Below, piece by piece: positions 20,449 through 30,602 of a stretch of DNA of 64,000 nucleotides. Position 1 is the stretch's first letter, and each line of letters opens with the position of its first letter. The position numbers and the translations under genes were made by a program. The notes beneath the pieces were generated by a model. It ran no database searches. It was given only the letters and a program-made list of their open reading frames with translations, and had not been told where the DNA came from. Source of the stretch: Nitzschia sp. pyKryTriq1 (taxonomy: Eukaryota > Bacillariophyta > Bacillariophyceae > Bacillariales > Bacillariaceae); contig OY101122.1 in the NCBI GenBank assembly GCA_956465555.1, positions 817,001-881,000 on the forward strand, given 5' to 3'.

Positions 20449-21885
20449 TCAATGAAACCACTTCTTTAACTCATACCGGCGAGTTCTCGACCGTCTCTCC
20501 GTCGTCTTCGACTTGGGTGTACATGAAAGGTACCTATCCAAATTGTGAGGCCAACGGCGTAAGGGCATTTGTTCAAGGTCCAAAAAAAATACACCTATCC
20601 GATGGCGTACCTGTGAATCATCCGTATTCTTTCGCATCGGAACAACTTCCTCGTCGTCATCATTGATCTCCATTTCATCAGGTTCAGGACTTTCTCTGAC
20701 CAGAATGTAGACTCCAACGATGAGGACCAAAAGCCCAAAGGGATACAGAATCAAGTTCCAGATGTGAAGCAGGCTATGGAATGTGTGATAGTGTACCGCA
20801 CTCATGATGGACGCCGAGACGACAAAGGAGCCCACAAAACTTGCTGCAGAATAGGTTGCATCGTAACGTTTCATACATGCCGTGAGGAAGAGCAGCCCAA
20901 TGAAAGCGGATGCACCTGCCATGGTAAAAAAGAATGGCACCATCCAAGGATTGTCGTTGCTGTCCTTCTCATTGAAGAGTGTCAACGAATCTTTCAGAAA
21001 GTTTTGCATCCCCGTAATCGCCCCTCCACATGACCCCCATGCAAACCGTCGGAGCATGGGGCGTTCTGAAAATCTCATAAAGTAAAAAAGTGATAGAAGG
21101 TAAACACCCAGGGCTGCAAAATACGCAAGGAAGTATGGATCCTTATAGGACTGCCGCTGTTGTACGAGGCAACAACAAAGTCACGTGAGCAAAATGCTAG
21201 CACGCATAAGTATAACGACAAAACAAATCACACTTACCACCTGTGTCGGAGTCAAATCGACATCGTTGGTGTGGTCTCCAAATACAGCCACGATAACTTC
21301 CCCAGCGATGATCAAAAGACAGGCAGTCACTTGCGCAGTCGAAGGCTTCTCTCCAACTACTGGGTGGGAAAGTAGGATGACCCATACCAATGTTAGCCCT
21401 GAGAATGGTGCCAGAATCGACGGTGATGCATACTTCATCGCCAAGACACAGCAAATTGGGTTAAGAACGGACATGCCAACCATCCCACTATATCGCATCA
21501 AGAGAGGCATCCACCATTGCCACCGAAATCCGGGTGTCGAATCTTGGCCTTGTGTCAACACGGGATAATTTTCTTCACTTGAGTTCACAGAGGAAGTATC
21601 GAGTGTCAACGCTCTGGGTGGAGACGCCTCATCGTCAGTGTCGTTTTCTGGTTCTGGGGAAGAATCGTCGTGGCCATCACTGTTCTCGTTTTCTACAACA
21701 ATTAACCACGATTTTCGGATCGCCAGCTTGCTGGCGCCCCCGATTAAAGATGCCATTATTGATAGGGCGATGCCTTTGCCCCAATCTGCCGCTGAAATTC
21801 CAGTAAAGACGCCCGTCATTGTCAAGATAGTAGCGGACAATGAATTTGATGTTTGATGATGTGAAGAAAAAGAAGTTGTTGTCAA
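20449..21885 (-). CDS. NIPA-like Mg2+ transporter / DMT-superfamily protein (two exons)
   Basis: Exons 21885-21238 and 21156-20449 (81-base intron, phase 0) give 451 residues. About eight to nine membrane segments: one near 25-50, three after a long acidic loop (about 60-110), and five in exon 2. The run MKYASPSILAPFSGLTLVWV followed by VVGEKPSTAQVTACLLIIAG is the NIPA/DMT pattern of paired helices with a Pro-x-Ala core and an EK at the loop. Exon 2's YKDPYFLAYFAALG corresponds to the family's Pro-x-Phe-x-x-Tyr opening of helix 5. NIPA proteins move Mg2+ and other divalent cations; eukaryotic sugar or amine DMT carriers are the alternative. A further short intron near the 3' end (a CAG/GTACGCC donor near 20610) is possible and would change the tail. 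Confidence 0.68.
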
Positions 21886-23311
21886 AACAAGAAAGTCGTG
21901 CTCCTTGGTGGTTTGATTTTTATGTGTGCTCCTTTGGATCGTGGCGTGCGTTGATTTGATTCGCAGGTGTGTTGTTCCTCGCTAAACGAGCCGTCCGCGT
22001 AATAATAGTACATGTGTCCGAGTTTCACGCTTCTGGATGATTCTATGTACGGTGAAAACAACTTAGATTCAACGGTCGAATAACGTCAACCACCCAACGT
22101 ACCACGCACTTCACTCCGAGAAGATTTGAAGAAAAGAGGGAAGATACGATAGTCTCTCCCCTTTTGTCATTATCTCTCCCCCTCAATGAGCTCCATCCAT
22201 CAGACGATTGATTGAACGAGATCCGGCTTCATCATCGCGCATGCAGCCACCATCATCTTCAAGGCAGTCAGAATTCTTTTGGACATGATGTAGTCTACTT
22301 GACACCATTGATAGCAACAGATCCACCGCAGCCTCTCATTTCGGGCGTCGGTGATGCATTATTTCGAATGTTCAACTGTCACTTGTTTCGTTTCAAAAGT
22401 AAGTGAACTGTTGCATCCGATGTTTGGGCCCCAACTAGAGCCCCTTTGATTGGCATTATAACACCACCAATCTCGGGGGTATATTTTTCATTGGGGAATA
22501 ACATTCAGGGTCGTCACAACTTCACTGGATCTGGATGGGATATTTTCTCATGTGATAGATCAAGTAGCCCAGTTGCCGACACATATAGATTCTGTTTTGC
22601 AGATTGCGCTCATCGTCTCACGGCAATATTTTTTCGTTCATTGTTGATTCTAAAGTAAAATAATGTAAGAGAAAATTCGAGTTTGCTACCAACATTATTG
22701 GATGCGTGTCGCGAAAGGGTGCCTGGGTAAGTTCAACCACGGTACCTGATACTACCGCGCAAGAGGAAGCTATCCCATGCAGCCATGGGACTGGGTGTCG
22801 GCTTGGGGCACGATTGTTTCGGACTCGTCATATTGTATCGCCGGCGATTGGCACGTTATGATCATCTGAAGAATTTATTCTCTCTCCTCAGGGAGAGAGG
22901 AGCAGCAAACTAGCCTCTTGGTGTGCTTTATTGCACGCCGGAGACTGGCTCATGGGAGCCGGATCAAAGCCGTTGGATGCCTCGCTGGTGCGGTGCTTCC
23001 GTGGGGAGTATTCGATATGATTTGTGACCTTTTGCATTCCAAACGACCCTAGTTCCGTGGTGGGATGCTTGTGGGGACTAATGTACCCTGTGGAAGACCG
23101 AACAACGGTACAATTAACGCCACAAACAAGTCAATCGGGGTGGTCATGCTGAAGGTATACTATGTCGTCTATTGTTCATTATGTTTGTTCTCATCTGCGC
23201 CGAATTTCTTTATTCTGGGGATGTTTGGCTCTAGCAGTGTAAATATGATTAAAATGAATGGATGGCTAGCGAAATAAAGCCCCCGTCGGGCATATTGGGA
23301 AGCGCACTTGT
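21886..23311. other. 1.4 kb gene-free stretch
   Basis: The transporter's 5' side and the 3' side of the armadillo gene. No frame longer than about 70 codons looks like protein. One perfect stem CTCTCTCC / GGAGAGAG (22880-22899) is visible. I compared it by eye with U1, U2, U4, U5, U6 and SRP cores and found no match. It could hold a non-coding RNA that cannot be recognised by eye. Confidence 0.4.
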
Positions 23312-25267
23312 TCATACCTCAACGATCTCTTTGGCGGTCTCGGAATTGTCGGATTTTGAAGATGACAAGTCTGCCATCGTGTCCGTGGGATTGACAGCAT
23401 CCAGCAACTCTCTGAGGTTGTCGTAGGATGGCATTTCGGGAGTGATAGACCGCTCCAGGACAAGGAGGGTGGAAGATGCGTGGCTTTTGGGTTTCGTCGA
23501 TTCATCTTCGGGTCCTTCAGATAGCAAGTGGTTTTTCAAGGCAAGGACGAGGTCGGGCTTTCCCACCATAATTTCAGCAGTATCATGGATGGCAAGATTA
23601 TGGATAGCGGCAAAAGCGAGTTCAACAATGGCTTCGTTGTCCTCATTCAAAGCAACATCAGTCAAAGTGTCTAAAAGTCTGCCGTTGCCGTGTTCGCAGA
23701 GAGCAATCTTCGATCGTCGTGGTGCTGCGGCCAAGTTCCGAAGACCCGAGACCGCATACCGCCTGGTTTGCGCGAGGATGTCTTGCATGGTCTTACTTCT
23801 GGAATAAGGGGGCGATCTTTTCACTGCCAACTGTGATAGCATACTGACCAAAGCAGGATTCTCGGATAGGAGAATTTTGTTTTCTGGCGGCCACGAGAGA
23901 TTGAGGATCGCTCTCGATGCTATTGATCGGGCGCGGAGCACCTCCATGGTCCGCTCGATGGGCTCCATTGGCTCAACTTGTCTGAAACCGACGTTGACAA
24001 GCGAATTCACCAAACCTGGGCAGCAAATCATCATCATCATGTTGTCTGTGTTGCATGCTAGATTGGCAATTGTCCATAGACACGACAACCTGGCTTCCCA
24101 TGGGACTGCATCATATGGACGCATATTGATCAGATTTAAGATGCTTCCGAGGAGACCAGGGAAATGAGCAATGTCTCGCGTGGCTTGGCCGACCCGAGCA
24201 AAATGGCCTAGGATTTTCGAGGCCTTGCGCAACATCAAATCTCTGTCCCAGTCACCAACGCCCCAGGCATTTTCATACGGAGGAGGCGTGACCGATCGCT
24301 GCCCCCCTTCCTCTTCATCGCCGTCCTTCTGATCGTCACTAGAGAATCCTGTAGATGGCAGAGGAGCCGAAGCTGCACTTGCTGGAGAGCTGTCTTGTGT
24401 AAATTTCTGCATGCGAGCTTTCACTTCTTCATCGATCAAGATGACAATAATCTGCATCAAATCTGTCCCCACCCTATTGAACGAGACCTCTACAGACTCT
24501 GAAGACGCTCGGTACACCATTTCAAGCGCTTGGCATGTCAATGAGATCTCCTTTGTTATGGCGTCTAGATTGACTTTAATGGGCGGTCTCCGAAAACCGG
24601 TCTTAAACTCCAGAAATGCGAGCATTTTGACGAGTGCAATATCCGCCCCAGCCTGGATCTCGCGATTGTGCAGCTCTTTATCGTCGTGGTCAAAAGCAGA
24701 GATTGCGTTGTATATTGAACCGAGACGCTCTTCCATCGACATGCTAGAATTCAAAGCTGCAATATACAGCGGCGGCGATAGCTCAAGTATGAGGAAAACC
24801 CAGTCGGTTTTGTTCAACAATCAACGATAAGGGAACTTACCGTCCACAATCTCCTTGGGGGTGAATGGTGGTGAAACTTTACGACGCTTAGGCGGTTCTT
24901 GGATAACAACACTCCGTCCTTCTGATCTCTTTCCCCCGTCTGCGTTATCTCTTCTATTAACTTTATCGTCCTTTCTGGTTGCTGGTTTTGTTTGGTTATC
25001 ATTTTCGTCGCCTTGGTCCCCTTTTGTCTCATTATCGTTATTGTCCTCCTCATCGTCCACAAGCTCCTCGAGGCTCGTGTGCGACGTTTTATATTCATCA
25101 TTTTCAAGCATAGCCTCGGCCATATTCAAAATAGATGGACCTGGTTCCATGAAAGATGTCGTCTTCGTCTGATGCGTTCGTATTAGGGTTCGAGTGGCTG
25201 GTTTTTCTATGCCATCACTGGGAGACCGGAGAAGGTGCTCTCTGATCTTGTGGAACGATGGAATCAT
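23312..25267 (-). CDS. Armadillo-type repeat protein (two exons)
   Basis: Exons 25267-24841 and 24756-23312 (84-base intron, phase 1) give 623 residues. The first about 140 residues are disordered and charged, with an SPP/KRRKVSPP nuclear-signal-like patch near 125-135. The rest is alpha-helical with armadillo-like repeats: ARLSCLWTIANLACNTDNM, then ARSIASRAILNLSWPPENK, ARRYAVSGLRNLAAAPRRSK and LAFAAIHNLAIHDTAEIMVG each have the Leu-x-x-Leu-Ala/Ser-x-Asn pattern. Such proteins are scaffolds; I do not recognise the partner. The exon 1 join is supported by phase and by the Phe-Thr-Pro-Lys-Glu-Ile-Val-Asp-Ala-Leu continuity. A later Met in exon 1 could be the start. Confidence 0.7.
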
Positions 25268-25740
25268 GCATGGTGAAGCGTCGACGTTGAGGTGTCAAAA
25301 TGTTGACATCTTGTGTTGCTACGTTCCCAAAATTACGTGGACACGTTGTTGGAGCTGTCAGTGTGCTAATTTTTTAGTACAACCAAATTCATTGTTCATT
25401 AAATAGAAAGTGAGACACGCATCAGGGTCTGTTAAATAATTTCAAAGAGGTTCGCTATCGCGCGGTTCGTTGGATCGAGCCACCAGTACACGCACTGTTG
25501 TACTGTACCGTATGTAGGTCGTAAAACCCAACGCCGCCGCGCGCGCATACATGCAGTCGTGGCAGTACCTGGTAGTCTACCAAATAGAAACAGTCTTACA
25601 AAATAGGAAAGTAAACAAGATTATAACAACATTAACAAGCCATACAAGCCATCGATCGGTAACAGCAAGTCGAGATGAGTTGCGGCATGCGTTGGGTCAT
25701 CGTCGCATCGGCACTTCAATGAGAAGCGATGACCACCCAA
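25268..25740. other. Spacer before the retroelement fossil
   Basis: 473 bases with a few GTAC words (TTGTACTGTACCGTATGTAGG near 25497) and AT-rich DNA. No gene seen. Confidence 0.4.
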
Positions 25741-26213
25741 TCACACATCACGACTCCCATCCTCTGGCGCCTCCGCTTCGCGGATCACATACACCAAAGG
25801 TACACGATTCACGCCAGGGATCATGCTCAGTTGGTTCTCGAATGCCGGGAACCACTTGATCCACGCCTTCTCACTTGTCAATTTGCCAGGCGCTGCCTCT
25901 TTTGCGAGGCTCTCATTAGAGTCCTTGCTGGCTTCGTGTATCTTGGCGCGACTTGCCGATTCGGCAATCTCGCGCAGGAATTCATCCTCCTCAATTTCTT
26001 CGACCGTTGGCTCTTCGTCAATCCTGAGCTTATCGTTAACCCAGTGGGCAACAGCTCGGATACGCGATGCTCTCAACGATCCGACGACGACCCTCTGCGC
26101 CGCAACTTTGCGTTCCTTCAGGTCCGTCGCCAACTCCTTGGTACGCTTGCTGTCGAAGATGGCGAATGCTTTCACATCTTGTGGCAAGCTTGTGGTGGTG
26201 CTTACCGCTTCAA
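25741..26213 (-). mobile_element. LTR-retrotransposon gag-like fossil fragment
   Basis: One open stretch of about 150 codons reads as a helical, charged protein ending with the block WIKWFPAFENQLSMIPGVNR followed by VPLVYVIRE. That Trp-x-x-Phe, Leu-Ser-x-x-x-Gly-Val-Asn-x-Val-Pro-Leu-x-Tyr-Val-Ile-Arg pattern is one I associate with gag-type proteins of diatom copia-like elements. No protease, integrase or reverse transcriptase lies beside it and no terminal repeats are seen, so only a fragment remains. Family call is moderate. It sits in the gene-poor 25.3-28.6 kb island. Confidence 0.42.
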
Positions 26214-26554
26214 AATACCATCTTTCATTGTCGATGGGTCCGAACGGGGGGGGGGGGCTCCTGTCTCACTGTTCGTAGACGACTCTCGAGAGTAGAGAGA
26301 GCTACAGAGTACGAGTACACGTATGTTACTAGCTTCTTCGTTTCTTTAAAATTTAGACTAAAATGCTGTGGCGTTTTCCTGAACAACTGCTTTTTTAGTC
26401 GCTTGAGTCGATGGAAACGAATAATTCTGTTCGACGTTCGACCATCATCACATTTGAGTCGTGATTCAGCCCCCCCCCCCCGCCCGCCCGCCCCCCTTTT
26501 TCATTTTCACCATGAGTACTTGCTACTGTAGCTACTGTAAAGTGATCATGAAAA

Positions 26555-26573
26555 TTAAAACAGATTCTTTTAA
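26555..26573 (+). repeat. Isolated copy of the TTAAAACAGATTCTTTTA repeat
   Basis: TTAAAACAGATTCTTTTAA here matches the inverted-repeat arms at 28321-28445. About 1.75 kb of gene-poor DNA lies between. See the 28321 entry. Poly-C/poly-G tracts lie nearby (about 26247-26257 and 26470-26495). The remaining DNA from 26214 to 27070 shows no gene, only a 22-base unit (GCTAGTACCATC-TCATAGCTA) repeated twice near 26970-27018. Confidence 0.6.
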
Positions 26574-27070
26574 CGGATTGTGACTCAATGGACTGCTTTC
26601 GATGTTGGTTGGTCCTTTTGGTCAACCAACATGCAAAATCCCTTCAAGTCGGAAGGACACCAAAGCACGTGCTTTTACCGCGGTAACAGTCTCATCAAAA
26701 TAAGAACAAATAACGCTTGTTTCTACCGTAGTGAGTCTCGTCAACATGACAACGCGTGCTTTCCCGTCATATTTTTTAATAGAATACATTGTGTCAGAAG
26801 TACATTGTACAGTAGTTCGATCCACAGTATGGGACTCCTATTGCATTTCAAAAGGTTCCCAACTACAGTACGAAATATAACGTTGCGTCATGAAGAGTTT
26901 CGACGCGAATCTTGGTGGCCGATGAATGCTTGCATCCCTCGCCCCCCCAATCAGTGCAACAACCAATTACTAGCTAGTACCATCGTCATAGCTAAAGCTA
27001 GTACCATCATCATAGCTAATCAACACTATTATCGACCACCTCTCGTCTCTCGTCTATTTGTACTATAGTA

Positions 27071-27382
27071 CGGACGCAACGAGTGCTCTTGCAAAGAGTT
27101 TGGAGCATAAATAAAACTAATGCTGTAGTTGCGATCCTCGATCGCGGTCAGAGTTGGCTTATACTAGAAAGTGGTGGCCAGTCTGGATTTATAACACGTA
27201 GAGTAATGCATTGTATTCGTACATTATAAAGTTGATCGCTAGTACATCTACAAGACTCCAATTAACTCTCCCTTTGTTGCTGTGTCTAAGCAGTCGTTGT
27301 GGAGGATGAAGCAGCTACTTGTACTACAGTACTGCGGACGCCACGAGTGCTCTTGCAAAGAGTGTGGAGCATAAATAAAACT
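27071..27382 (+). repeat. 48-base direct repeat, two copies 264 bases apart
   Basis: 27071-27118 and 27335-27382 share 46 of 48 bases (CGGACGC-ACGAGTGCTCTT then GCAAAGAGT-TGGAGCATAA then ATAAAACT). Both are preceded by GTACTA-AGTAC-type sequence. The high identity suggests a recent local duplication or two ends of a decayed small element. Confidence 0.75.
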
Positions 27383-27516
27383 GTAGCGTCAGGCAAAGGC
27401 GGATCGGACGCCGGATCGGACGCCAATCGCTTTGATTCCCCCATACTTTTCACACATTTGCTTCAAGGGTGGTTCCTTGATGAGGAGATGCAATTGGGGT
27501 TGGCAGGGACAAGGTT

Positions 27517-28008
27517 TCAATCCGTCCGTGTTTCAGCGCCGTCCTCGTTTTCATTCGTCGTCGGTTCATCCAAGTTAAATTCTTCGACATCTAGTAGGGC
27601 GTTGGCAACGGGAGGGGGCATGATGATGCGAGCTTTTTTGGGTGCCGGCTCCTCTGTTGTAATAGTTTTCGCAGCATCTTCTTGTTTCTTGGGCTTGTCG
27701 TTGTCCTCGTCCTTCGAAGAGGACTCTACTTCGTCAACATCCTCACCAGCATCACCATCTGAATTCGAATCATCATTGTCATCCTCAGAATTGTAATCAT
27801 TGTCGTCTTCATCTCGTCATCGTCATCCTCAGCGCCTTCGTTTCCGTTGTCATTCGCTCTCTTAATCAATCTTCCCCGTCGTTGCATCTTCTTCTGGGGG
27901 CGATGATTCTTCGTTTGCCGCTACTACTACAACTTCTTCCTTTATTCTGGAAGTGGATGGAGAGTTTCGTCGCGCCATACGATCTGAAGTTCGACTTGGA
28001 ATTGCCAT
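27517..28008 (-). pseudogene. Broken gene for an acidic Asp/Glu/Ser protein
   Basis: From the ATG at 28008 the frame reads MAIPSRTSDRMARRNSPSTS, continues with SRIKEEVVVVAANEESSPPE, and stops early. The protein-like sequence resumes in a second frame (RANDNGNEGAEDDDDE) and then a third (DDNDYNSEDDNDDSNSDGDA, later APKKARIIMPPPVANALL and a stop at 27517). No GT-AG pair explains either shift, so two small indels in simple GAT/GAC repeats are likely. The original was an intrinsically disordered nuclear-type acidic protein with a PKKAR basic patch. I do not recognise the family. A sequencing-length error in the microsatellite is an alternative for one of the shifts. Confidence 0.5.
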
Positions 28009-28320
28009 TGTGGTACAAATAGAGAGAGGAGAGGGCTCTCGGCTCTCGGTCGTCTCGTTTCATATTGTTTGTTCTCGCTTATGGCAGGAAGTTTTGTTCC
28101 TTCGGTGATTGCGGTGATCGATACGCGGCAGTTTCTCGCGATGTGTCGATGTTCAGTGATAGACATGGTTTAGAAGAGAATTCAGTAGACTAATTCTGGT
28201 GTCCTCGTTTTGCACGTAAATGGAAGTCCGAATAACTTGGTTCAATCGCATTTCTACACTAAAATATTGATCGCAGCCGTCCAGCCTGCTGAAAAGTACT
28301 ACTGCGTTCCTACGGAAGAA

Positions 28321-28445
28321 TAAAACAGATTCTTTTAATTTTCCGGAACTACCACTCGGTAGCATCGATTTTACTGTGAAATATCGCGCATTAATATCTG
28401 GTTTCTACCAGAGGTAGAAATGGAAAAATAAAAGAATCTGTTTTA
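28321..28445. repeat. 125-base MITE-like inverted repeat
   Basis: 28321-28344 (TAAAACAGATTCTTTTAATT then TTCC) and 28422-28445 are reverse complements with one mismatch in 24 bases. Inside, TTTCTACC-AGA-GGTAGAAA (28402-28420) is a perfect hairpin. A third copy of the arm stands alone at 26555-26573. The outer ends read TTAA or ATAA. No coding sequence inside. It looks like a miniature element or paired ends; mechanism not identified. Confidence 0.6.
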
Positions 28446-28648
28446 ATGCTGACGTGGGGGCCTATTTCTGTTTTATTTTTCCGGAAGACTGTACTGTAGT
28501 CTACGAGTACTACCGGTGCTGTAGTCTGCATGTTGCTTGTGACCCACTTCTTCCATTCTTTTCTATCCTTGTAGCAACTTGCTTGTGGTCGAGCACCCTG
28601 ACGATTGATTGTTCTTCCGATTTATTAACCGTCTACCTTACGAGCAAG

Positions 28649-30520
28649 ATGGAGACACCAAAATCGGGCGAAGGAGAGGAGGAGTTGTCTCACGACAAGG
28701 ACGAATTGGAGCAAGATGAAACGACAACGGCTGCGGCGGCCATGGAGCAATCCGTTTCTGGAGAGAATGATGAAGGATCCAGGGAGGATGTGAAAATATC
28801 GCCTGTGGAAAGAGCCTCAAGACCAGCTGCGGTCGCAGTGGGTGGAGACAATGCCAATTATGAAGGCGCTGGTGGTGTGAACCAGACTGGGGAGGCACAG
28901 CAAGAAACCATCGAACAAGACGAGGAGTCGTCAACCTCTCGTCTGGATAACGTCGCCAACAGGTCTCAGGATGAAAAAAAAAGTCAAACTTTCGTGGGAA
29001 ATGCTTCTGAACCAGGCGCTGTTGCAGTAGCGGGCACGGGCGAGGGTGACACCAGCAGCAGAGATACTCAAATTGCCAACCACGATGACGAGGAGGCACG
29101 TCCATCGACTGCAATTACAGCTTCAGTGGCTAGAGCTCCGAACGAGGAACCTCATGCTGATGTCCAGGAAATGATACCTAGTTCTAAAGTTGCCTCAGAG
29201 ACCAAAGTAGCTAAACGAGAATACGGCTACGACGATGTTGAGCAAGGAGGGGAGACTACGCCGCCTATGGTTCAGGCAGAGTTGGTGGCTCCCCTGGTGG
29301 AAGCCCTCCGCGTTTCAATCGACGAAGACTATACCATTTCCCCAGCCTCACCTCAATTTGCTCCATTTGAAATGGAGCAGGCCCGCCATGCCGCAGATAG
29401 CGGACATCGCAAGAATTACAGTCCAGTGTTCTGGGTACTGTTGACACTTTTATTGATTGTCATCATTTGCGCCGTGGCCGTTCCACTTGTACTACTTCGG
29501 GATGACGGAGCAGATACCGTGGAACCCACCATTTCGATGACCCCGACCTATCCTTATCCTTGCTATACCAGCACTTGGGACATTCTCGATGCCCAACTTT
29601 CCGAAGAAGAGACACCAGAAGCTTATATCATGTGTCCAAACACATCATTCCAAATTGGGACATTTACTAATCCGGAAAGTGACGATTATCGATTTAGAAA
29701 TGGTGATCATCCCTTGATGGTCGTCCGTCCAAATGTGACTATCCAATGCGGCCTGGATGGACGACGCGAAAACAATTGTGTACTCGACGGTGGTTTTATG
29801 CATGTGCTTATACTTCAACAAGTGCCTCTGAAAAATGGTTCGTCATTCTTTTTCAATAACACAATCGACAATATGCTGATACGTGGGGTCACTTTTACGG
29901 GCAACCCCGACAATGTCGGGCCTTTTAGCGGCCTATCAGTCGGTCTAAGCCATCCTGGTCGAAATTTGCGCTTTGAGGACTGTCTTTGGTCCGATTTAGC
30001 TACATCCAGCGGGTTGATCGGAGTCTATCGCAATAGCTTTCAACGTTTAACCGGGCTGCCTCTGGAAGACCAGTCCATTGAAGTGACCTTTTCGGATTGC
30101 ATCTTTCAGAATATCGTTTACGACAAACCGCTGATATACATTATTGGGCACACTCTTCGCCTGGAACGCTGTATCTTCCGTGACGTTAACGTGTCAGTTT
30201 TGGCTGCCGATACATGTGTAGCGGAGTTCAACAGTGGTGTCATGCCATTTTATGAGGGCTGTGCAAGCCTGCTGGCTTGTTCTCCAGAAAGTTCCTGTGT
30301 GATGGAAAATGTCTGTGTTCAAAATTTCGATTTCAAGGGGCCCGGTCTCTTATTTATGAACGACTTGACGGAATTCTATTATAGTGGTCTTTATTTGGAT
30401 GCGCCAAAGCCACTCGAAGCCTGTGAACTTGCGGTGATCTACAATCTCGACACTACAAACACGACATGCTCTGACATTTTTACTGAGCAGACTTGTCCTG
30501 TACAATTACCCTACGAGTAG
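28649..30520 (+). CDS. Type II membrane protein with a probable right-handed beta-helix ectodomain
   Basis: Starting at the Met at 28649 (METPKSGEGEE) the protein has 623 residues; the frame is open 65 codons further up but that part lacks a convincing start context. Residues 1-255 are acidic and disordered. One strong membrane helix (FWVLLTLLLIVIICAVAVPL) is near 262-285. The remaining about 340 residues are outside or lumenal, with many Asn-x-Ser/Thr sites and repeated short strands such as CVLDGGFMHVLILQQ, NMLIRGVTFTGN and LRFEDCLWSDL. This pattern of Gly/Asn turns and hydrophobic strands, with LRLERCIFRDV-like coils, is that of pectate-lyase-type beta-helices in diatom surface proteins. 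Catalytic residues are not evident. Convergent with REP, 82 bases apart. Confidence 0.65.
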   Translation: METPKSGEGEEELSHDKDELEQDETTTAAAAMEQSVSGENDEGSREDVKISPVERASRPAAVAVGGDNANYEGAGGVNQTGEAQQETIEQDEESSTSRLDNVANRSQDEKKSQTFVGNASEPGAVAVAGTGEGDTSSRDTQIANHDDEEARPSTAITASVARAPNEEPHADVQEMIPSSKVASETKVAKREYGYDDVEQGGETTPPMVQAELVAPLVEALRVSIDEDYTISPASPQFAPFEMEQARHAADSGHRKNYSPVFWVLLTLLLIVIICAVAVPLVLLRDDGADTVEPTISMTPTYPYPCYTSTWDILDAQLSEEETPEAYIMCPNTSFQIGTFTNPESDDYRFRNGDHPLMVVRPNVTIQCGLDGRRENNCVLDGGFMHVLILQQVPLKNGSSFFFNNTIDNMLIRGVTFTGNPDNVGPFSGLSVGLSHPGRNLRFEDCLWSDLATSSGLIGVYRNSFQRLTGLPLEDQSIEVTFSDCIFQNIVYDKPLIYIIGHTLRLERCIFRDVNVSVLAADTCVAEFNSGVMPFYEGCASLLACSPESSCVMENVCVQNFDFKGPGLLFMNDLTEFYYSGLYLDAPKPLEACELAVIYNLDTTNTTCSDIFTEQTCPVQLPYE

Positions 30521-30602
30521 CTCCATAACAAACGCGTAAAATTTACAATTTTCCAAACGTTTTTCTGTTGGCCGATACATGGTAGAGAATACTCGTATTG
30601 TA

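Noticed and set aside
22681-23270. Possible structural RNA (snRNA or SRP) in the 1.4 kb gap
   Set aside because: No match by eye to U1, U2, U4, U5, U6 or SRP cores; one short hairpin alone is not enough.
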